Part shown: positions 11,501-23,489 of the stretch, one piece after another
Layout: each line of letters opens with the position of its first letter
Numbering within the stretch: position 1 is the first letter of the stretch
Source of the DNA: Protula sp. h YS-2021
Lineage: Eukaryota; Annelida; Polychaeta; Sabellida; Serpulidae
DNA: 64,000 nucleotides
Assembly: GCA_949752745.1 (NCBI GenBank)
Contig: OX457025.1
Span: forward strand, 54,159,869-54,223,868
Direction: 5' to 3'
Notes under the pieces: generated by a model
Seen by the model: the letters and a program-made list of their open reading frames with translations, nothing else
Told to the model about the DNA's origin: nothing
Databases searched by the model: none
Made by a program: the position numbers and the translations under genes

Positions 11501-11599
11501 TTGTAGGCAAATTATTGCTGGGTCACTTTGGGATATAATTGTTAACATTTCGTGATGGTTGGTCCAAAAACCTCATATATTCCACTGAATTATTGCCAT
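8599..11599 (-). pseudogene. Jockey-A ORF2 (EN, RT, RNase H), unit 1
   Basis: This is the pol-like ORF2 of the Jockey-clade LINE. The start is the ATG at 11597-11599, twenty bases after the end of ORF1. It has an APE-type endonuclease with VGDFNAH near 11205, then a linker, RT fingers and palm (DIQSGFRKQRNTLDQLVRLE; FFDLEKTYNTAWKHG), and a catalytic box that now reads VVDD at 9602-9616 instead of FVDD. The thumb region (LDYGSIAHGSVRPSYLKML) follows. RNase H is largely deleted at about 8737, and the C-terminus is cut off by the gypsy element, resuming at 1136-1482. Many frameshifts make it non-functional. Confidence 0.9.
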
Positions 11600-11619
11600 A
11601 TGGTCTTATTCAGCTATGC

Positions 11620-12948
11620 CTAGGGGTCTTTGTATACCGACACTAGGTCTTGAAATTTGCTTCTTTTTATGACCACTTTCCTTTGTTGTTTTGGAGGAGA
11701 GGGGTTCTGACGGTGTATGCTATCGTCTTCTTCCATTCGTATAGAGAAATTATTCTCTACCTCGCTGATTAAAGAGGAGCGCAATCTTTCCTTAGCTTGT
11801 TTGGTACCCTCTTTAAGGTTTGCCTTTACCTCCTTGGATAAGTTAAGATTGAGGACTTGTTCTTTGTTGTGGTGTTGGTGGGGAGGGGGTGGGGTCTGCG
11901 GCCGCCACTGCACCATTCCTCTTCGATGGTGGTGACCTTTTTCGTACACTGCTGATTGGGAGTAGTCACTTTTGGTCTTACACCACCTTTCGTTAGAGAG
12001 CCAGTAGCTGAAGTACGCGACTCGCTCAGTTTTGTCACCTTGGTGCTTTGTGGTGGTATGTTGCGAGTTTTCTGGACTGTCAACCATGTCAACTCGGTCT
12101 GACAAGCCGTGTCCCGTGATGTCGGTTTGACCGCGTTGGCCTAGCTTTTAGTCCCAGGTAAGGGTTGCGTTGCCAGTTTTCGGGCCTGCTGGTATGTGAC
12201 CGACTGTTGGTATTAATTTCTTGTACCTTTTTCTCCAGCTTCCAGCGCGGGCGGTCTCTAGAGGACGCCGTGTGGTTTCCTTCGCAATTTGTGCACTTCG
12301 TGGTGGCAGCGGTACAGGTGTCGCGTGGATGTGTCCTTCCTCTCCACACATGGCGCACCATGGTTGATTGGCTCTACATTTAGTATTAGTGTGGCCAAAT
12401 CTCTGACAGTGAAAACACCGCTTGGGGTTGGGTATGTAGATGGTGGTTCGCAGGTATAGGTAACCCATTTTTACTGTGCTTGCAAGGTTGCTTTACAAAA
12501 GGTAAGGACAACAGTGCCGTTTTGACCGAGAAATCGGGCTTCTATAACACCCTGTGGTTTCAGTTCTCTGACGAGTTCGTCTATGGAGTCAAATTTGAGG
12601 TCAGGGTGGGCGACTACTCCTCTTGAAGTATTCAATGTACGGTCCGGTGCACTGTACAGGAACATTCACGAACGTCAAAAGTTCAAGCAGGGCTTTGCTG
12701 TGTCGTCGTTCGTATATATGGACTAATAGGTCGCCCGATCGAAGTCGTTTTACCGTGAACCGCGTGCCGACAATACTGCTAAGCCCCTTTTCGACTGCGA
12801 ATATAGAGAGAGTAAGGCGCCCTTCTCTTGGCGTTATAATAACCTATTCCGGGAAGGGTGTAGGAGGTGACTCTATTTCAATATGGGCTCGCTTTGTGGG
12901 TGTCCTCGTTCTTCTTTGTTTAATTGGTTGCTTTTCATTTGTATCCAT
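11620..12948 (-). pseudogene. Jockey-A ORF1 (gag-like), unit 1
   Basis: This is the nucleic-acid-binding ORF1 of the Jockey LINE. The ATG is at 12946-12948, in the same context as in units 2 and 5. The middle carries zinc knuckles: CFHCQRFGHTNTKC and CAMCGEEGH are readable, the latter in a frame that breaks soon after, and in the third the cysteine is replaced (SRDRPRW instead of SRDCPRW). The C-terminal part is basic and polar and ends KRSKFQDLV. Frame breaks near 12650, 12320 and 12090 disrupt it. The break near 12650 occurs at the same place in units 2 and 5. Confidence 0.88.
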
Positions 12949-13851
12949 AAAAATTAAATAGGTTTCTTCCAGGTCTGCCGGACAATGGCCCTACTCTAAC
13001 CAACCTTTTGGCTGCGGGATTAGCCCGCTCGGGGCTAGGACACCTGGAATACTCTACTACATGACGGCGACGTTCAGAGCCAGTCATGCCTCGATTGACC
13101 CTACAGCCACAGTGTGGTAAACCTGGACGACCAGCCACTATTGATCATGACGGGTCAGTTCATGACCACCCTTCTTGGGCCGAAGAGAAGGACCAAAGGC
13201 ATGTATTGGCAAACAAATTCCTTAGCAGAATACGTATGTGAAAAGTCTGCCTAATGGTCAAGAAGCCTCAACACCCAGGTAACCGCTCTCCTTCCACTAA
13301 GGGATGCAATCTACTTTGCGTGGGAACGGTGTAGCACAGGTCTTTGCTGGTTCCTAGTGGTCTTTGACAAAGGTGTAACAGAGCTAATGTCTAAAGTACT
13401 ACAATTAAGTAGACCCCAGATGATAATCCAAAAATGGGTTGAAGGTTAAACATAAAGTTATGGAAGTGTTTTCTTTATTTCAATTAATGACATCATGTGT
13501 ATTACAACAAGGGTATTATTAAGTGGAAAAGGATTATTGTTAATTTTACTTTAGTGTGTGTATTTTTGGAAAGGTTTTATAGTAGCTATAAAAAATGGTA
13601 CAGTGATTATTAAGGAAGTAATGATATTTTTGGAAGGCAGAAATGGAAATGTTGGTGAGATGATAAATTGGTGGGAGGGGGGGGGGTGGTTGGGAGGGGG
13701 CGAGATACCAGTAGAACTGAAGTAAACCAAGTAAGACTGGTACTCCGAGGGGGGTTGGAATATCTAGTCCGGCCTCCCTTTCGGTCAAGGGGCTCCTTTA
13801 AAAATAAAGGGTCGGACCTAAGTGAGGCAGTTTAATGTCATGCCAGGGACG
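12949..13851 (-). other. Jockey-A 5' UTR, unit 1
   Basis: About 900 bp lie between the Jockey 5' end (adjacent to the target site at 13852) and the ORF1 start. The 5' terminus on the - strand reads GTCCCTGGCATGACGTTAAA. Small frames here are not conserved between units. Jockey-clade elements carry internal promoters in the 5' UTR, but I cannot point to one here. Confidence 0.7.
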
Positions 13852-14660
13852 ACTGTCAATAAGATTGAATGCTGGATGACAGCAAACAAACTCAAACTGA
13901 ACAAGGAGAAAGCGGAGTTTATTATTATTTCAAGTGTACATAATGAAAAATTCATTCAAGTGAATTCTATTTGTTTGGATAACGAAGTTGTGCTCAGGTC
14001 GATTACTGCATGTGCGTTAGGAGTTGACTCTGCGCTCGGTTGTTCAGAAGTGTTACTACTTCTTGAAATGGATTCGAGATGTCAGGAATAGAATTACTGA
14101 GGATGCAGCAAAGATGTTGGTACTTTCTCTTGTCATCAGTCGGATTGACTATTGCAACAGTATTTTAGTGAACTTTCCCAAAAATTAAATAGATCGTCTT
14201 CAAAGGATAATGAACAGGTCAGCACGTGTGATCAAGCCTTCAATCCATGAATAAGTAATCCAGAAGCTGCATTCTTTGCATTGGTTGCCACTTCATGAGC
14301 AGATACAGTTCAAGATAGCCCTCATCACTCATAAAGCATTAAATAGTAAGGCATTGTCCTATAATAGGGATATGCTTACGCTACACGCACCGTGCCGTGC
14401 ACTAAGAACGGAATCCCAGCACTTACTAGTGGAAAAATGAACAAACAATCGCTACAGTGATAGAGCTTTTCAAAATATAGCTCCAAGCATATGAAATAAA
14501 TTACCATGGCAAATACGAACCGAAAGTAACATTTTAGTATTTAGAAAGATTTTAAAAACACATTTTTTTAAGTTAGCATATAAATGTTGAACGTTTTATA
14601 TTATATGCTTAGGGTGTATGCCAATGTAAGCCCGGTATAAATACATATAAATTAATAGTA
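13852..14660 (+). pseudogene. L2/CR1-like LINE, C-terminal half and 3' UTR, unit 1
   Basis: This continues the L2 reverse transcriptase interrupted at 1135. It opens inside the conserved block ECWMTANKLKLNKEK and continues through RIDYCNSILVN, LHSLHWLPLHE, an HKALN-type block and YSDRAF to the usual end of this clade. It has frameshifts and stops, for example the NKLKLNKEKAEF frame ends at 14091. The 3' UTR ends with a GTAAGC..GGTATAAAT motif near 14625, the typical L2 3' terminus, and then passes into spacer without a long microsatellite tail. Confidence 0.9.
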
Positions 14661-15390
14661 AAAAGACAATTCTTAAACCTAACAGTGAATTGAAGTGTGG
14701 TATAATGACCTATTTGTCATTGTGGCTCAATCTAAACGGCTACGGTACTAAATGCTTGGATATTTTGTGAACAACATAGTCTTACATTACAAGTTTCCCT
14801 TATCATTAAAATAATTTATTCTTGATGTCAGAAAAGATTTTTGGAACTTTTATATTTTTCCTTCGAGTTCTGTTGTACAACGCAGAGAAACGGAGACTGG
14901 ATACGAAAAATAGAAGAAAAATAGACAGAGAGCTGTAAACTTGGTTTCTGGATGAAACTATTGCACCTGCTCTCTTTCCAAAGTTTCAAAGAAATTGACA
15001 GAAAAACAGAGCTACAGGAAGGGGATTTGTGACATCACTGTACTAAAAGTCCATAGACTAACAATGGATAAGTAGTGATTAAAGGACCGACGTAAAAAAA
15101 ATTGTGAAAACTACCTTCTGGTAAACAGATCAATTCCATACTTGGCACATACCAAGACAGTGCCTCATAATCTAACCTGCTACCCAACTTTTGGAATTCA
15201 AATTACGGCTTGTCCATGAACTTATCATGAATTGCAATAAAAATTAGTTATGTTTTGGTGTCTCGAAATACTTCTTAATTACAAAGAAGACCTGCAGGAG
15301 CGATAAAATACACAAAACGGCCTTACTAAACTATACTAAAGAAATTGCAAATCACTGATACTGTCGACTGTGCCGAAGTCGTGTGAGACC
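14661..15390. repeat. Spacer between units 1 and 2 (one sub-repeat)
   Basis: This is a single copy of the roughly 718-bp spacer sub-repeat, starting at ATTCTTAAACCTAACAGTG and ending at the L2 5' truncation point. It contains no supported gene. The short palindrome AATGACC-N4-GGTCATT found in the other copies is mutated here (near 14705). Confidence 0.85.
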
Positions 15391-16134
15391 GACCCTATCC
15401 CGACAGGTTTATTAAAAGTGCATTTATTAAAAGTGCATTGATCAAGTTTTTCACATGCTAACTCATATAATAAACCGCATACGTCTTCTGATCCATACAA
15501 GCACGCAATCATCCGACCACTCTTGAAAAAGCCTGGTCTTGAAACAATACCAAAGAACTATAGGCCTGTCTCAAATTTGGCTTTCATATCGAAAATATTG
15601 GATGATGTAATTTGCAAGCAGCTAACAGATCACCTAATGACCCACAACCTTGAAGAGCCTTACAGTCTGCTTACAGAAAATTTCACAGTACCGAAGCAGC
15701 ACTGCTTCGGCTGTTTAACAATCTCCTTGTTCAACTCGACCATCGTCAGGATGTATACTTGACGTTTCTCCACTTATCGGCGGCCTTCGACACGATCGAC
15801 CATGACGTGTTTCTCAGTCGGCTTCAGCATTCCTTTGGTGCACAAGGAGGGGCAAATGCCTGGATGAAATCGCACCTCCGTGATCGTAGTGGTAGTGTTA
15901 AAGTGGGTGATATTTTGACGGATAGTATTAAGTTGGACTGTGCTCTACCACAGGGGTCTAAAATAGGCCCTTGTAGTTATTCACAATACACAAAACCGCT
16001 TGGTACTCTAGTCAGGTCTCGTGAGCTCGACTATCCTTTCTACGCGGATGATTTGGAATTAGAGAAAGTTTCAATCCCAAATCAGAACAAGATTAACAAT
16101 ACGCTCTGACGCAGTTAGCTGATACTGTCAATGA
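15391..16134 (+). pseudogene. L2/CR1-like LINE RT, N-terminal half, unit 2
   Basis: This is the second copy of the L2 RT palm region. It keeps the RPLLKKPGLETIPKNYRPVS segment that units 1 and 3 have lost, the LSAAFDTIDHDVF block, an intact LPQGS motif near 15950 and a YADD box near 16042, but the frame shifts just after YADD. There is also a frame change after EEPYSL near 15670 that is shared with units 3 to 5. It stops at the target site 16124-16134. Confidence 0.9.
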
Positions 16135-16389
16135 TAATTAGTTAGTTATATGATTTCTTTAGCGACACTACCGACCCTTAGCGGTTTACATTGTGTCAGA
16201 ACATGTCAGTAATAGATGACTAGAAGACAATACGACGAGCTAAAATCAAGGTAAGCTGAAACCGTGTATATTCTAAAATCATAAATAAAAAGCGACTAGA
16301 AATACTGATACAGGTTGATTTCTTTTACAAATTGTATAAATTTTCTAGGTTCTACTTCATCAAACAGCTGCCTCAAAGAGTCAGCTCTG

Positions 16390-19300
16390 AAATGACGTTA
16401 GCGGGCGTCTTGGAAATCGGTACAGTCGGAGGCTGGTATGAGCATATCGATACAATTATCATTTAGAGCCTCTTTTGCAGCTTTGTCGGCTATCTCGTTT
16501 CCTCGGATACCCACGTGACTTGGAACCCAGCAGAACACTATGTCTTTGCCAGCTTTGGTCTCGTCACATCTTTCCAGAAAGTCGAGGATAAGTGGGTTTG
16601 ATTTTTGTAGGTTTTCAATTGATTGCAGGACGGACATAGAGTCCCTGCATAGCATAATCTTTTTGTATCTGCTGATCTTAACTATCTGGATAGCAAGATG
16701 TAGAGCTTTAATTTCGGCTGAGAAAATAGAGGATCCATTTGAAAGTCTTGTTTTCAAGGTGTTATTTTCAGTTACAACGGAAGCAGCCGAATTGTTGCCC
16801 AGCTTTGAGTCGTCCGTGTAGACGAAATGATAGTTTTGAAATTCTTCCTTGAGTTCTGCAAAATTTGATCGAAACGGAGAAGGGCCAGTTTTTTCCTTTG
16901 CATAGATCGAAAGGTTCTTTAGTACCACAGGTTTGGTGAGTTTCCATTGTGGTACTTTTGGTACTCTGTATTTTGCAATTGACTCTATGGTAATGTCAGC
17001 ATTATCGAGGTGAGGCTGAACCCTTGCTCTAAATGGAGGGATAACGGTAGGGCCTCTTTCATGGAAGCGAGAAAAAGCTGATCCAAAGACTGAGTTTAGG
17101 GGGGATTATTCTTATTTGCATAAAGCTTTGTTGTGTTCTGCAAGGCGACTTTAACTCGACGAATGATAAGAGGCTGCTCATTTGCCTCCATATGCAGACT
17201 TTCTGCTGGTGATGTTCTAAAAGCATTTCGGCACAGTCGTAAACCTTGATTTTGTATCGGGTCTAGCATTTTTAGGTATGAAGGTCTTGCTGATCCATAG
17301 ACAATGCTGGCATAGTCTAATCTAGACCGTATCACGGCTCGGTAAAGCATAAATTTTGTATCCCGATCAGCGCCCCAGTCATGGGCCGATAGTACTCTTA
17401 GGAGATTGAGTGCTTTTTGACATTTCCATTTGAGTTCTTTGATGTATGGGATAAAGCTTAGCTTGGAGTCAAAGAGTGAACCCAGAAATGTTGTTTCCTT
17501 TAACAACAGGTATTTGAATGCCAGAAATGTATAGAACGGGATCGTCGTGTTGTTTGCGTTTATTGCAGAAATGCATGCAGACTGTTAAGTTTGTGAAAAT
17601 TTAAAACCGTTTTGGTTAGCACATGTTTCCAGTGAGTGTATGTTCTGCTGTAACCGCCGCTGTATTAGGTTCACATTTTTGCCTCTGCAATATATTGCGA
17701 AATCGTAAAAAGAGTGAGCTGTCTATCCCCTGTTTTACGTTATGTCGGATGCTATTTATTTTTATCAGAACGGAAAGGATGGATCCCTGGGGGAAACCTT
17801 CCTCTTGTTCGAAGTAGTCTGAGAACACGGCCCCAAGGCGGACACGAAAACGTCGGTCTTCTAGAAAGGCTTTAATAAATTCAGGTAGGCGGCCTCGCAG
17901 CCTCAAGTCAAAGAGGTCTTTTGGTACTCCATGTTTCCATGCTGTGTTTTTGGCCTTTTTCAAGTCAAAGAAAACCAAAGCGACATGTTCGTTATTGATA
18001 AATGCTTCTCTTATAAACGTTTCTAGTCTTACAAGGTGATACAAACCAAAACGACATGTTCGTTATTGATAAAGGCTTCTCTTATAAACGTTTATAGTCT
18101 TACAAGGTGATCCAGAGTATTTCTCTGTTTTCTAGAACCGCTCTGTATATCGATGAGTCTGTCAGCTATCATGCGTTCAAATGTTTTACACAGTGAACTT
18201 GTTAAGGAGATTAGTCTGTAATTTTGTGGGCTTGTGGGGTCTTTGTTTGGTTTTGGTACTGGTATGATAATAGCTTCTCTCCATATTTCTGGAAAGTTGG
18301 CTGATTTTCAGGCTTGGTTAAATAGGCCAAGTAGTATTTCCAAGATTTCATTTGGCAAGTGTTTGGTAGTGTAAGTCATCTGAGCCAGCAGCGGAATTGT
18401 GAGATTTGTTTAAAGCCTGTCGTCGTTCACTCAGTGAGAAATCGCAGTTGTAGGATTCACTGTTGTCCGAGTAAAAGTTTATGTTGTTTCGTTCTTTATG
18501 TGCCTTTTACCGTTTAAAGTCTTTGCTATAGTGTTTAGAGGATGAGTTATGTTCAAACGTTTCAAATGTGGCGTCAGATATTTCCCTTCTTCCTGTTACG
18601 GTGGTATTGTTAGTTTATAAATGATTCACAGGGCCTAGAGAGCCTTTGCCGGATATTTTCCTAACCTAACCATGAGCGTTTCTTACTTTGTTTTACAGTC
18701 TTGCGGGCGATGACATTGAGTCTTTATATTCCATTCTTCTTATGGTGTCCGGATGATTGATGAACTGTTTTAACGCTTGTTTCCGAACAGCTATTGATCG
18801 TTTGCATTCATCGTTGAACCAGATTTTGTTTAGTCTTTTGCGAGATCCGGATATTTTTGGGATACTCTTTTCCATTATTGATTGTATCAAAGCAGTGAAA
18901 AGTAGAATAATATCATTATCACTTTCAAGGTGTTCTCGTGTAATTGACTGATGGCATAATTCTTGGAATTGTAACCAATCTGCTTTGTTAAAATTTCACT
19001 TGTCTACTCTTTCTTGTGGTTGTGGAATGGTTTGTTTAATTAAAATTGGAAAATGATCGCTTCCATGTAGATCGTCTATAGCTTTCCAGCTAAAATCCAG
19101 GTACAAGTTAGCAGAGGATATACAGAGATCGATAGAGGTTTTTGAACCAGTGCCCATATAAAAATTTGTAAGTGTCTTGTCATTGAGTAGAGACAGGCTG
19201 TGATGGTGTAGTAGGTTTTCTGTGATCTTTCTGTGATCTCGTTGAAATCATCGACCAATAGTATGCGTTTGGGCAGTTGGTTTTCGAGATCTGAAAATTC

Positions 19301-19622
19301 GTGTGGTTGTGGTTTTGAAAGTGGTGGCACGTAGATGTTGCACACAGTGATTGTTTTGTTCAAGGTAGCCCTGACAGCCTGGTATTTAGATTTATTTCAC
19401 TTTGAGGTATATCGTTTTCAAACAAACGTTGCAATTCCTCCGGAGGCTTTGTTGCTAACATGTTCTTTGTTGCAGAGGATATATCCCTTCAGCTTGGTTG
19501 GTTATTAGTTCTAGAGAAGGTTTCTTGTAGGCAAATTATTGCTGGGTCATTTTGGGATGATTGTTAAAATTTCGTGATGGTTGGTCAAAAACCCTCGTAT
19601 ATTCCAGTGAATTATTGGCAGT
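16390..19622 (-). pseudogene. Jockey-A ORF2 (EN, RT, RNase H), unit 2
   Basis: In the endonuclease the motif VGDFN reads VDDFN near 19250. RT palm blocks are present (FFDLKKAKNTAWKHG), but a short deletion destroys the catalytic FVDD box near 17710, giving SSLFLRF. RNase H is readable at 16398-16928, with YTDDSKLG, FSAEIKALHLAI, LCRDSMSVLQSI and FCWVPSHVGIRGNEIADKAAKEAL, so its catalytic carboxylates and late His are visible. The expected start codon position (cat in other units) reads cag, so the ATG is lost. The C-terminal Cys/His segment is deleted. Confidence 0.9.
17973..18107. repeat. 67-bp tandem duplication inside the RT of unit 2
   Basis: The segment ACATGTTCGTTATTGATAAA through CTTACAAGGTGAT occurs twice in direct succession. 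The other units have it once. The two copies differ at a few bases, so the duplication is not recent. It adds another frame disruption to the RT fingers region. Confidence 0.85.
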
Positions 19623-19635
19623 TGGTCTTTTTTTG

Positions 19636-20958
19636 CTATGCCTTGTATTCCGACACTAGGTCTTGGAATTTGCTTCTTTTTATGACCATTTTTCCTTGTT
19701 GTTTTGGAGGAGAGGGGTTCTGACGGTGTATGCTATTGTCTTCTTCCATTAGTGGAGAGATTCTATTCTCTACCTCGCTGATTAAAGAGGAGCGCAATCT
19801 TTCCTTGGCTTGTTTTGCTCTCTCTCTAAGGTTGGCCTTTACCTCCTTGGGTAAGTTAGGTGGAGGACTCGTTCTTTGTTGTGGTGTTGGTGGGGAGGGG
19901 TGGGGTCTGCGGACGCCACTGCACCACTCCTCTTTGATGGTGGTGAGCTTTTTCCACACTACTGATTGGGAGTAGCCACTTTTGGTCTTGCACCACCTTG
20001 CGTTTGAGAGCCAGTAGCTGAAGTACGCGACTCGCTCAATTTTGTCACCTTGGTGCTTTGGGGTGGTATTTTGCGAGTTTTCTGGACTGTCAACCATGTC
20101 ACCTCGACCTGGCAAGCCGTGTCCCGTGATGTCGGTTTGACCGCGTTGGCCTAGCTTTAATCCCAGGTAAGGGTTGCGTTGCCAGTTTTCGGGCCTGCTG
20201 GTATGTGACCCACTGTGGGTATTGAATTTCTTGTACCTTTTTTTTCTAGCTTCCAGCGCGGGCAGTCTCTAGAGAACGCTGTGTGGTTTCCTTCGCAATT
20301 TGGGCACTTTGTGGTGGCAGCGGCACAGGTGTCGTGGATGTGTCCTTCCTCTCCACACTTGGCGCACCATGGTTGATTGGCTCTACATTTAGTATTAGTG
20401 TGGCCAAATCTCTGGCAGTGAAGACACCGCATAGGGTAGGGTATATAGGTGGTGGTCCGCAGGTTTAGGTAGCCCATTTTTACTGTGCTTCGCAAGGTTG
20501 CTTTATAAAAGGTAAGGACAACAGTGCCCTTTTGCCTGCGAAATCGGGCTTCTATAACACCCTGTGGTGTCTGTACTCTGACGAGTTCGTCTATAGAGCA
20601 GAATTTGAGGTCAGGGTGGGCGACTACTCCTCTTGAAGTATTCAATGTACGGTCCGGTGCACTGTACAGGAACATTCACGAACGTCAATAGTTCAAGCAG
20701 GGCTTTGCTGTGTCGTCGTTCGTATATATGGACTAATAGGTCACCCGATCGAAGTCGTTTTACCGTGAACCGCGTGCCGACATAACCGTTAAGTCCCCTT
20801 TCGACTGCGAATGGAGAGAGCTTAAGTCGTCCTTCTCTTGGCGTTGTGATAACGTTTTCCGAGAAGGGTGTAGGAGGTGACTCTATTTCAATATGGGCTC
20901 GCTTTGTGGGTGTACTTGTTGTACTTCCTTTCTTTGGTTCCTGTTCATTTGTATCCAT
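19636..20958 (-). pseudogene. Jockey-A ORF1 (gag-like), unit 2
   Basis: This is the best-preserved ORF1 in the window. It starts at ATG 20958 (MDTNEQEPKK). The central frame 20157-20675 holds three zinc knuckles in the arrangement usual for Jockey: CLHCQRFGHTNTKC, CAKCGEEGHIHDTC and CPNCEGNHTAFSRDC. The C-terminal third is Ser/Pro/Lys-rich and ends KRSKFQDLVSEYKA at 19636. Frame breaks lie near 20640 and 20130. Its role in a living element is to bind element RNA and bring the particle to its target. Confidence 0.9.
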
Positions 20959-21943
20959 AAAAATTAAATAGGTTTCTTCCAGGTCTGCCGGCCTCTGGCA
21001 ATACTCTAACCAACCTTTTGGCAGCTGGATTAACCCGCTAGGGGCTAGGACACCTGGAATACTCTACTACATGACGGCGACGTCCACAGCCAGTCATGCC
21101 TCGATTGACCCTACAGCCGCAGTGTGGTTAACCTAGACGACCAGCCGTTATTGATAGTGACGGGTCAGTTCACTACCACGCTTCTTGGGCCGAAGAGAAT
21201 AACCTAAGGCATGTATTGGCAAACAAATCTCTTAGCACAATATGTATTTGAAAAGTCTGTCTAAGGGTCAAGAAGCCTCAATACCCAGGTAACCGCTCTC
21301 CTTACTCTAAGGGATGCAACCTACGGCAGAGTGCACCCTTATGATTGGCACTATCACCAGCTACTGTGAGGCATCTTGGTGGACGCACAACAGGTTGCCA
21401 CGCTTTTATGTGCTTTGCGTTGGAACGGTGTAGCACAGGTCTTTGCTGGTTAATAGTGGTCTTTGACAAAGGTGTAACAGAGCTAATGTCTGGAGTACTA
21501 CAATTAAGTAGTCTCCAGATAATAATCCAAAAATGGGTTGAAGTTTAAACATAAAGGTAAGGAAGTGTTTCCTTTGTTTCAATTAATGACATCATGGTTA
21601 TTAAAAACGGTATTGTTAAGTGGAAAAGGATTATTGTTAATTTTATTTTAGTATGTGTATTTTTGGAAAGGTTTTATAGTAGCTATAAAAATGGTACAGT
21701 GATTATTAAGGAAGTAATGATATTTTTGGAGGGCAGAAAGGGAAATGTTGGTGAGATGATAAATTGGTGGGAGGGTGGATGGGTGGAAGGGGGCAAGATA
21801 CCAATAGAACTGAGGTAAACCAAGTAACACTGGTACCCCGAGGCGGGTCGAATATCTAGTCCGGCCTCCTTTTGGCTCAAGGGGTTCCATTAAAAATAAA
21901 GGGTCGGACATAAGTGAGGCAGTTTAACATCATACCAGGGACG
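20959..21943 (-). other. Jockey-A 5' UTR, unit 2
   Basis: This is 985 bp of non-coding leader between the 5' end of Jockey-A and ORF1, collinear with 12949-13851 and 49711-50697. It includes a G-rich patch near 21770-21795. No protein-like frame is conserved between the copies. Confidence 0.7.
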
Positions 21944-22742
21944 ACTGTCAATGAGATTGAATGCTGGATGACAGCAAACAAACTCAAACTGAACAAGGAG
22001 AAAACGGAGTTTGTGATTATTTCAAGTGTACATAATGAAAAATTCATTCAAGTGAATTCTATTTGTTTGGATAACGAAGTTGTGCTCAGGTCGGATACTG
22101 CATGTGCGTTAGGAGTTGCGCTAAATATGGATAAACACATAAGCTCGGTTGTTCAGAAGTGTTACTGCTTTCTCTTGTCATCAGTCGTATGGACTTTTGC
22201 AACAGCATTTTAGTGAACCTTCCCAAAAAGCAAATAGATCGTCTTCAAAGGATAATGAACAGGTCAGCACGTCTGATGAACACTTCAATCCATGAATCAG
22301 TAATCCAGAAGCTGCATTCTTTGCATTTGTTGCCAGTCCACGAGCGGATACAGTTCAATATAGTCCTCATCACCCATAAAACATTGAATAATAAGGAACC
22401 GTCAAATGTGAGGGATATGCTTATGCTATACATCCGTGGCATGCACTGAGAACTGAATCCAAGCACTTACTAGTGGAAAAACGAACAAACAATCGCTACG
22501 GTGATAGAGCTTTTCAGATATAGCTCCAAGGATTTGAAACAAATTACTATTGCAAATACGAACCTAAAGTAACATTTTAGTATTTAAAAAGATGTTAAAA
22601 ACACATCTTTTTAAGTTAGCATATAAATATTGAACGTTTTATATTATATGTTTTATATTATATTTTTAGAATAATATTGTGGGCCTTAGGTTGCATGAAA
22701 ATGTAAGCGCGGTATAAATCCATATAAATTAATAATAAAAAG
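21944..22742 (+). pseudogene. L2/CR1-like LINE, C-terminal half and 3' UTR, unit 2
   Basis: It resumes the L2 RT after the exact target-site copy. It keeps ECWMTANKLKLNKEKTEF, NMDKHISSVVQKCY, LPKKQIDRLQRIMNRSAR, ESVIQKLHSLHLLPVHE and ITHKTLNNKEPS. A deletion near 22170 removes about 100 bp of the block before RMDFCNSILV. The 3' end carries the L2-type AAGCGCGGTATAAAT motif near 22705. Confidence 0.9.
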
Positions 22743-23489
22743 AAAATTCTTAAACCTAACAGTGAATTGAAATATGGTATAATGACCTATTGGTCATTGT
22801 GGCTCAGTTTCAACGGCTACGGTACTAAAAGTTTGGATATTTTGTGAACAATATATACGAATACCAGAGGTCTCCCTTATTTCTAAAATGAGTTGTTCCT
22901 GATGTCAGAAAAGATTTTTGGGATTTTTATATTTTTCCTTCGAGTTCTATTGTAGAATGCCGAGAAACGGAGAATGGATACGAAAAATAGAAAAAAAAAA
23001 TAGGCAGAGAGCTGTAAACTTGGTTTCTGGATGAAACTATTGCACCTTCTCTCTTTCCAAAGTTCCAAAGAAATTGACAGAAAAACAGAGCTACAGGAAT
23101 TGGATTTGTGACATCACTGTACTAAAAGTCCATAGACTAACAATGGATAAGTAGTGATTAAAAGACCGACGTGAAAAAAATTGGAAAACTACCTTCTGGT
23201 AAGCAGATCAATTCCATACTTGGCACGTACCAAGACAATGCCTCATACATCTAACCTGCTACCCAACTTTTGGAATTTAAATTACGGATTGTCCATGAAC
23301 CTATCATGAATTGCAAAAAGAAGCAGTTATTTTTTGTTGAATCGACATATTTTGTAACTCCAAAGAAGTAGCTGAAGACCTGCAGGAGCGATGAAATACA
23401 CAATTGCTGCAAAGCCCCAAAACGGCCTTACTAAACTATACTAAAGAAAATGCAAATCACTGATACTGTCGGCTTAACCGAAGTCGTGT
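22743..23489. repeat. Spacer between units 2 and 3 (one sub-repeat)
   Basis: This is one copy of the 718-bp sub-repeat. It contains the palindrome AATGACCTATTGGTCATT at 22781-22798, conserved in most spacer copies. A - strand frame (22883-23068) also appears at 34533-34736 but is interrupted in the other copies, so I do not treat it as a gene. Confidence 0.85.

Larger units (their letters stand above)
1136..13851 (-). mobile_element. Jockey-A LINE, unit 1, split by a Ty3/gypsy element
   Basis: This is a full-span copy of the Jockey-clade non-LTR element that interrupts the L2 gene. Its 3' end is at the left, with a short AACT-type tail (TAGTTAGTTAGTTAGTTA on the + strand), and its 5' end is at 13851. 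Target-site copies are 1125-1135 (ACTGTCAATGA) and 13852-13862 (one base changed). The Ty3/gypsy element occupies 1483-8598. Subtracting that leaves about 5.6 kb, close to the 5.8 kb of unit 2. About 120 bp of Jockey sequence present in unit 4 is missing at the gypsy junction. Order on the - strand is 5' UTR (12949-13851), ORF1, ORF2, 3' UTR. Confidence 0.93.
16135..21943 (-). mobile_element. Jockey-A LINE, unit 2 (uninterrupted copy, 5.8 kb)
   Basis: This copy of Jockey-A has no later insertion and so defines the element's extent: 5,809 bp between exact ACTGTCAATGA copies at 16124-16134 and 21944-21954. It has internal deletions, including the C-terminal zinc-finger region of ORF2 at about 16424. 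A 67-bp direct duplication lies at about 17973-18107. It is non-functional but the best reference for the family's layout. Confidence 0.94.

Noticed and set aside
11826..12092. Separate small gene in the ORF1 region
   Set aside because: It is an alternative frame of Jockey-A ORF1 produced by frameshifts, with no independent conservation.
22883..23068. Small - strand gene in the spacer (also at 34533-34736)
   Set aside because: The frame is broken in the other spacer copies and has no recognisable domain.
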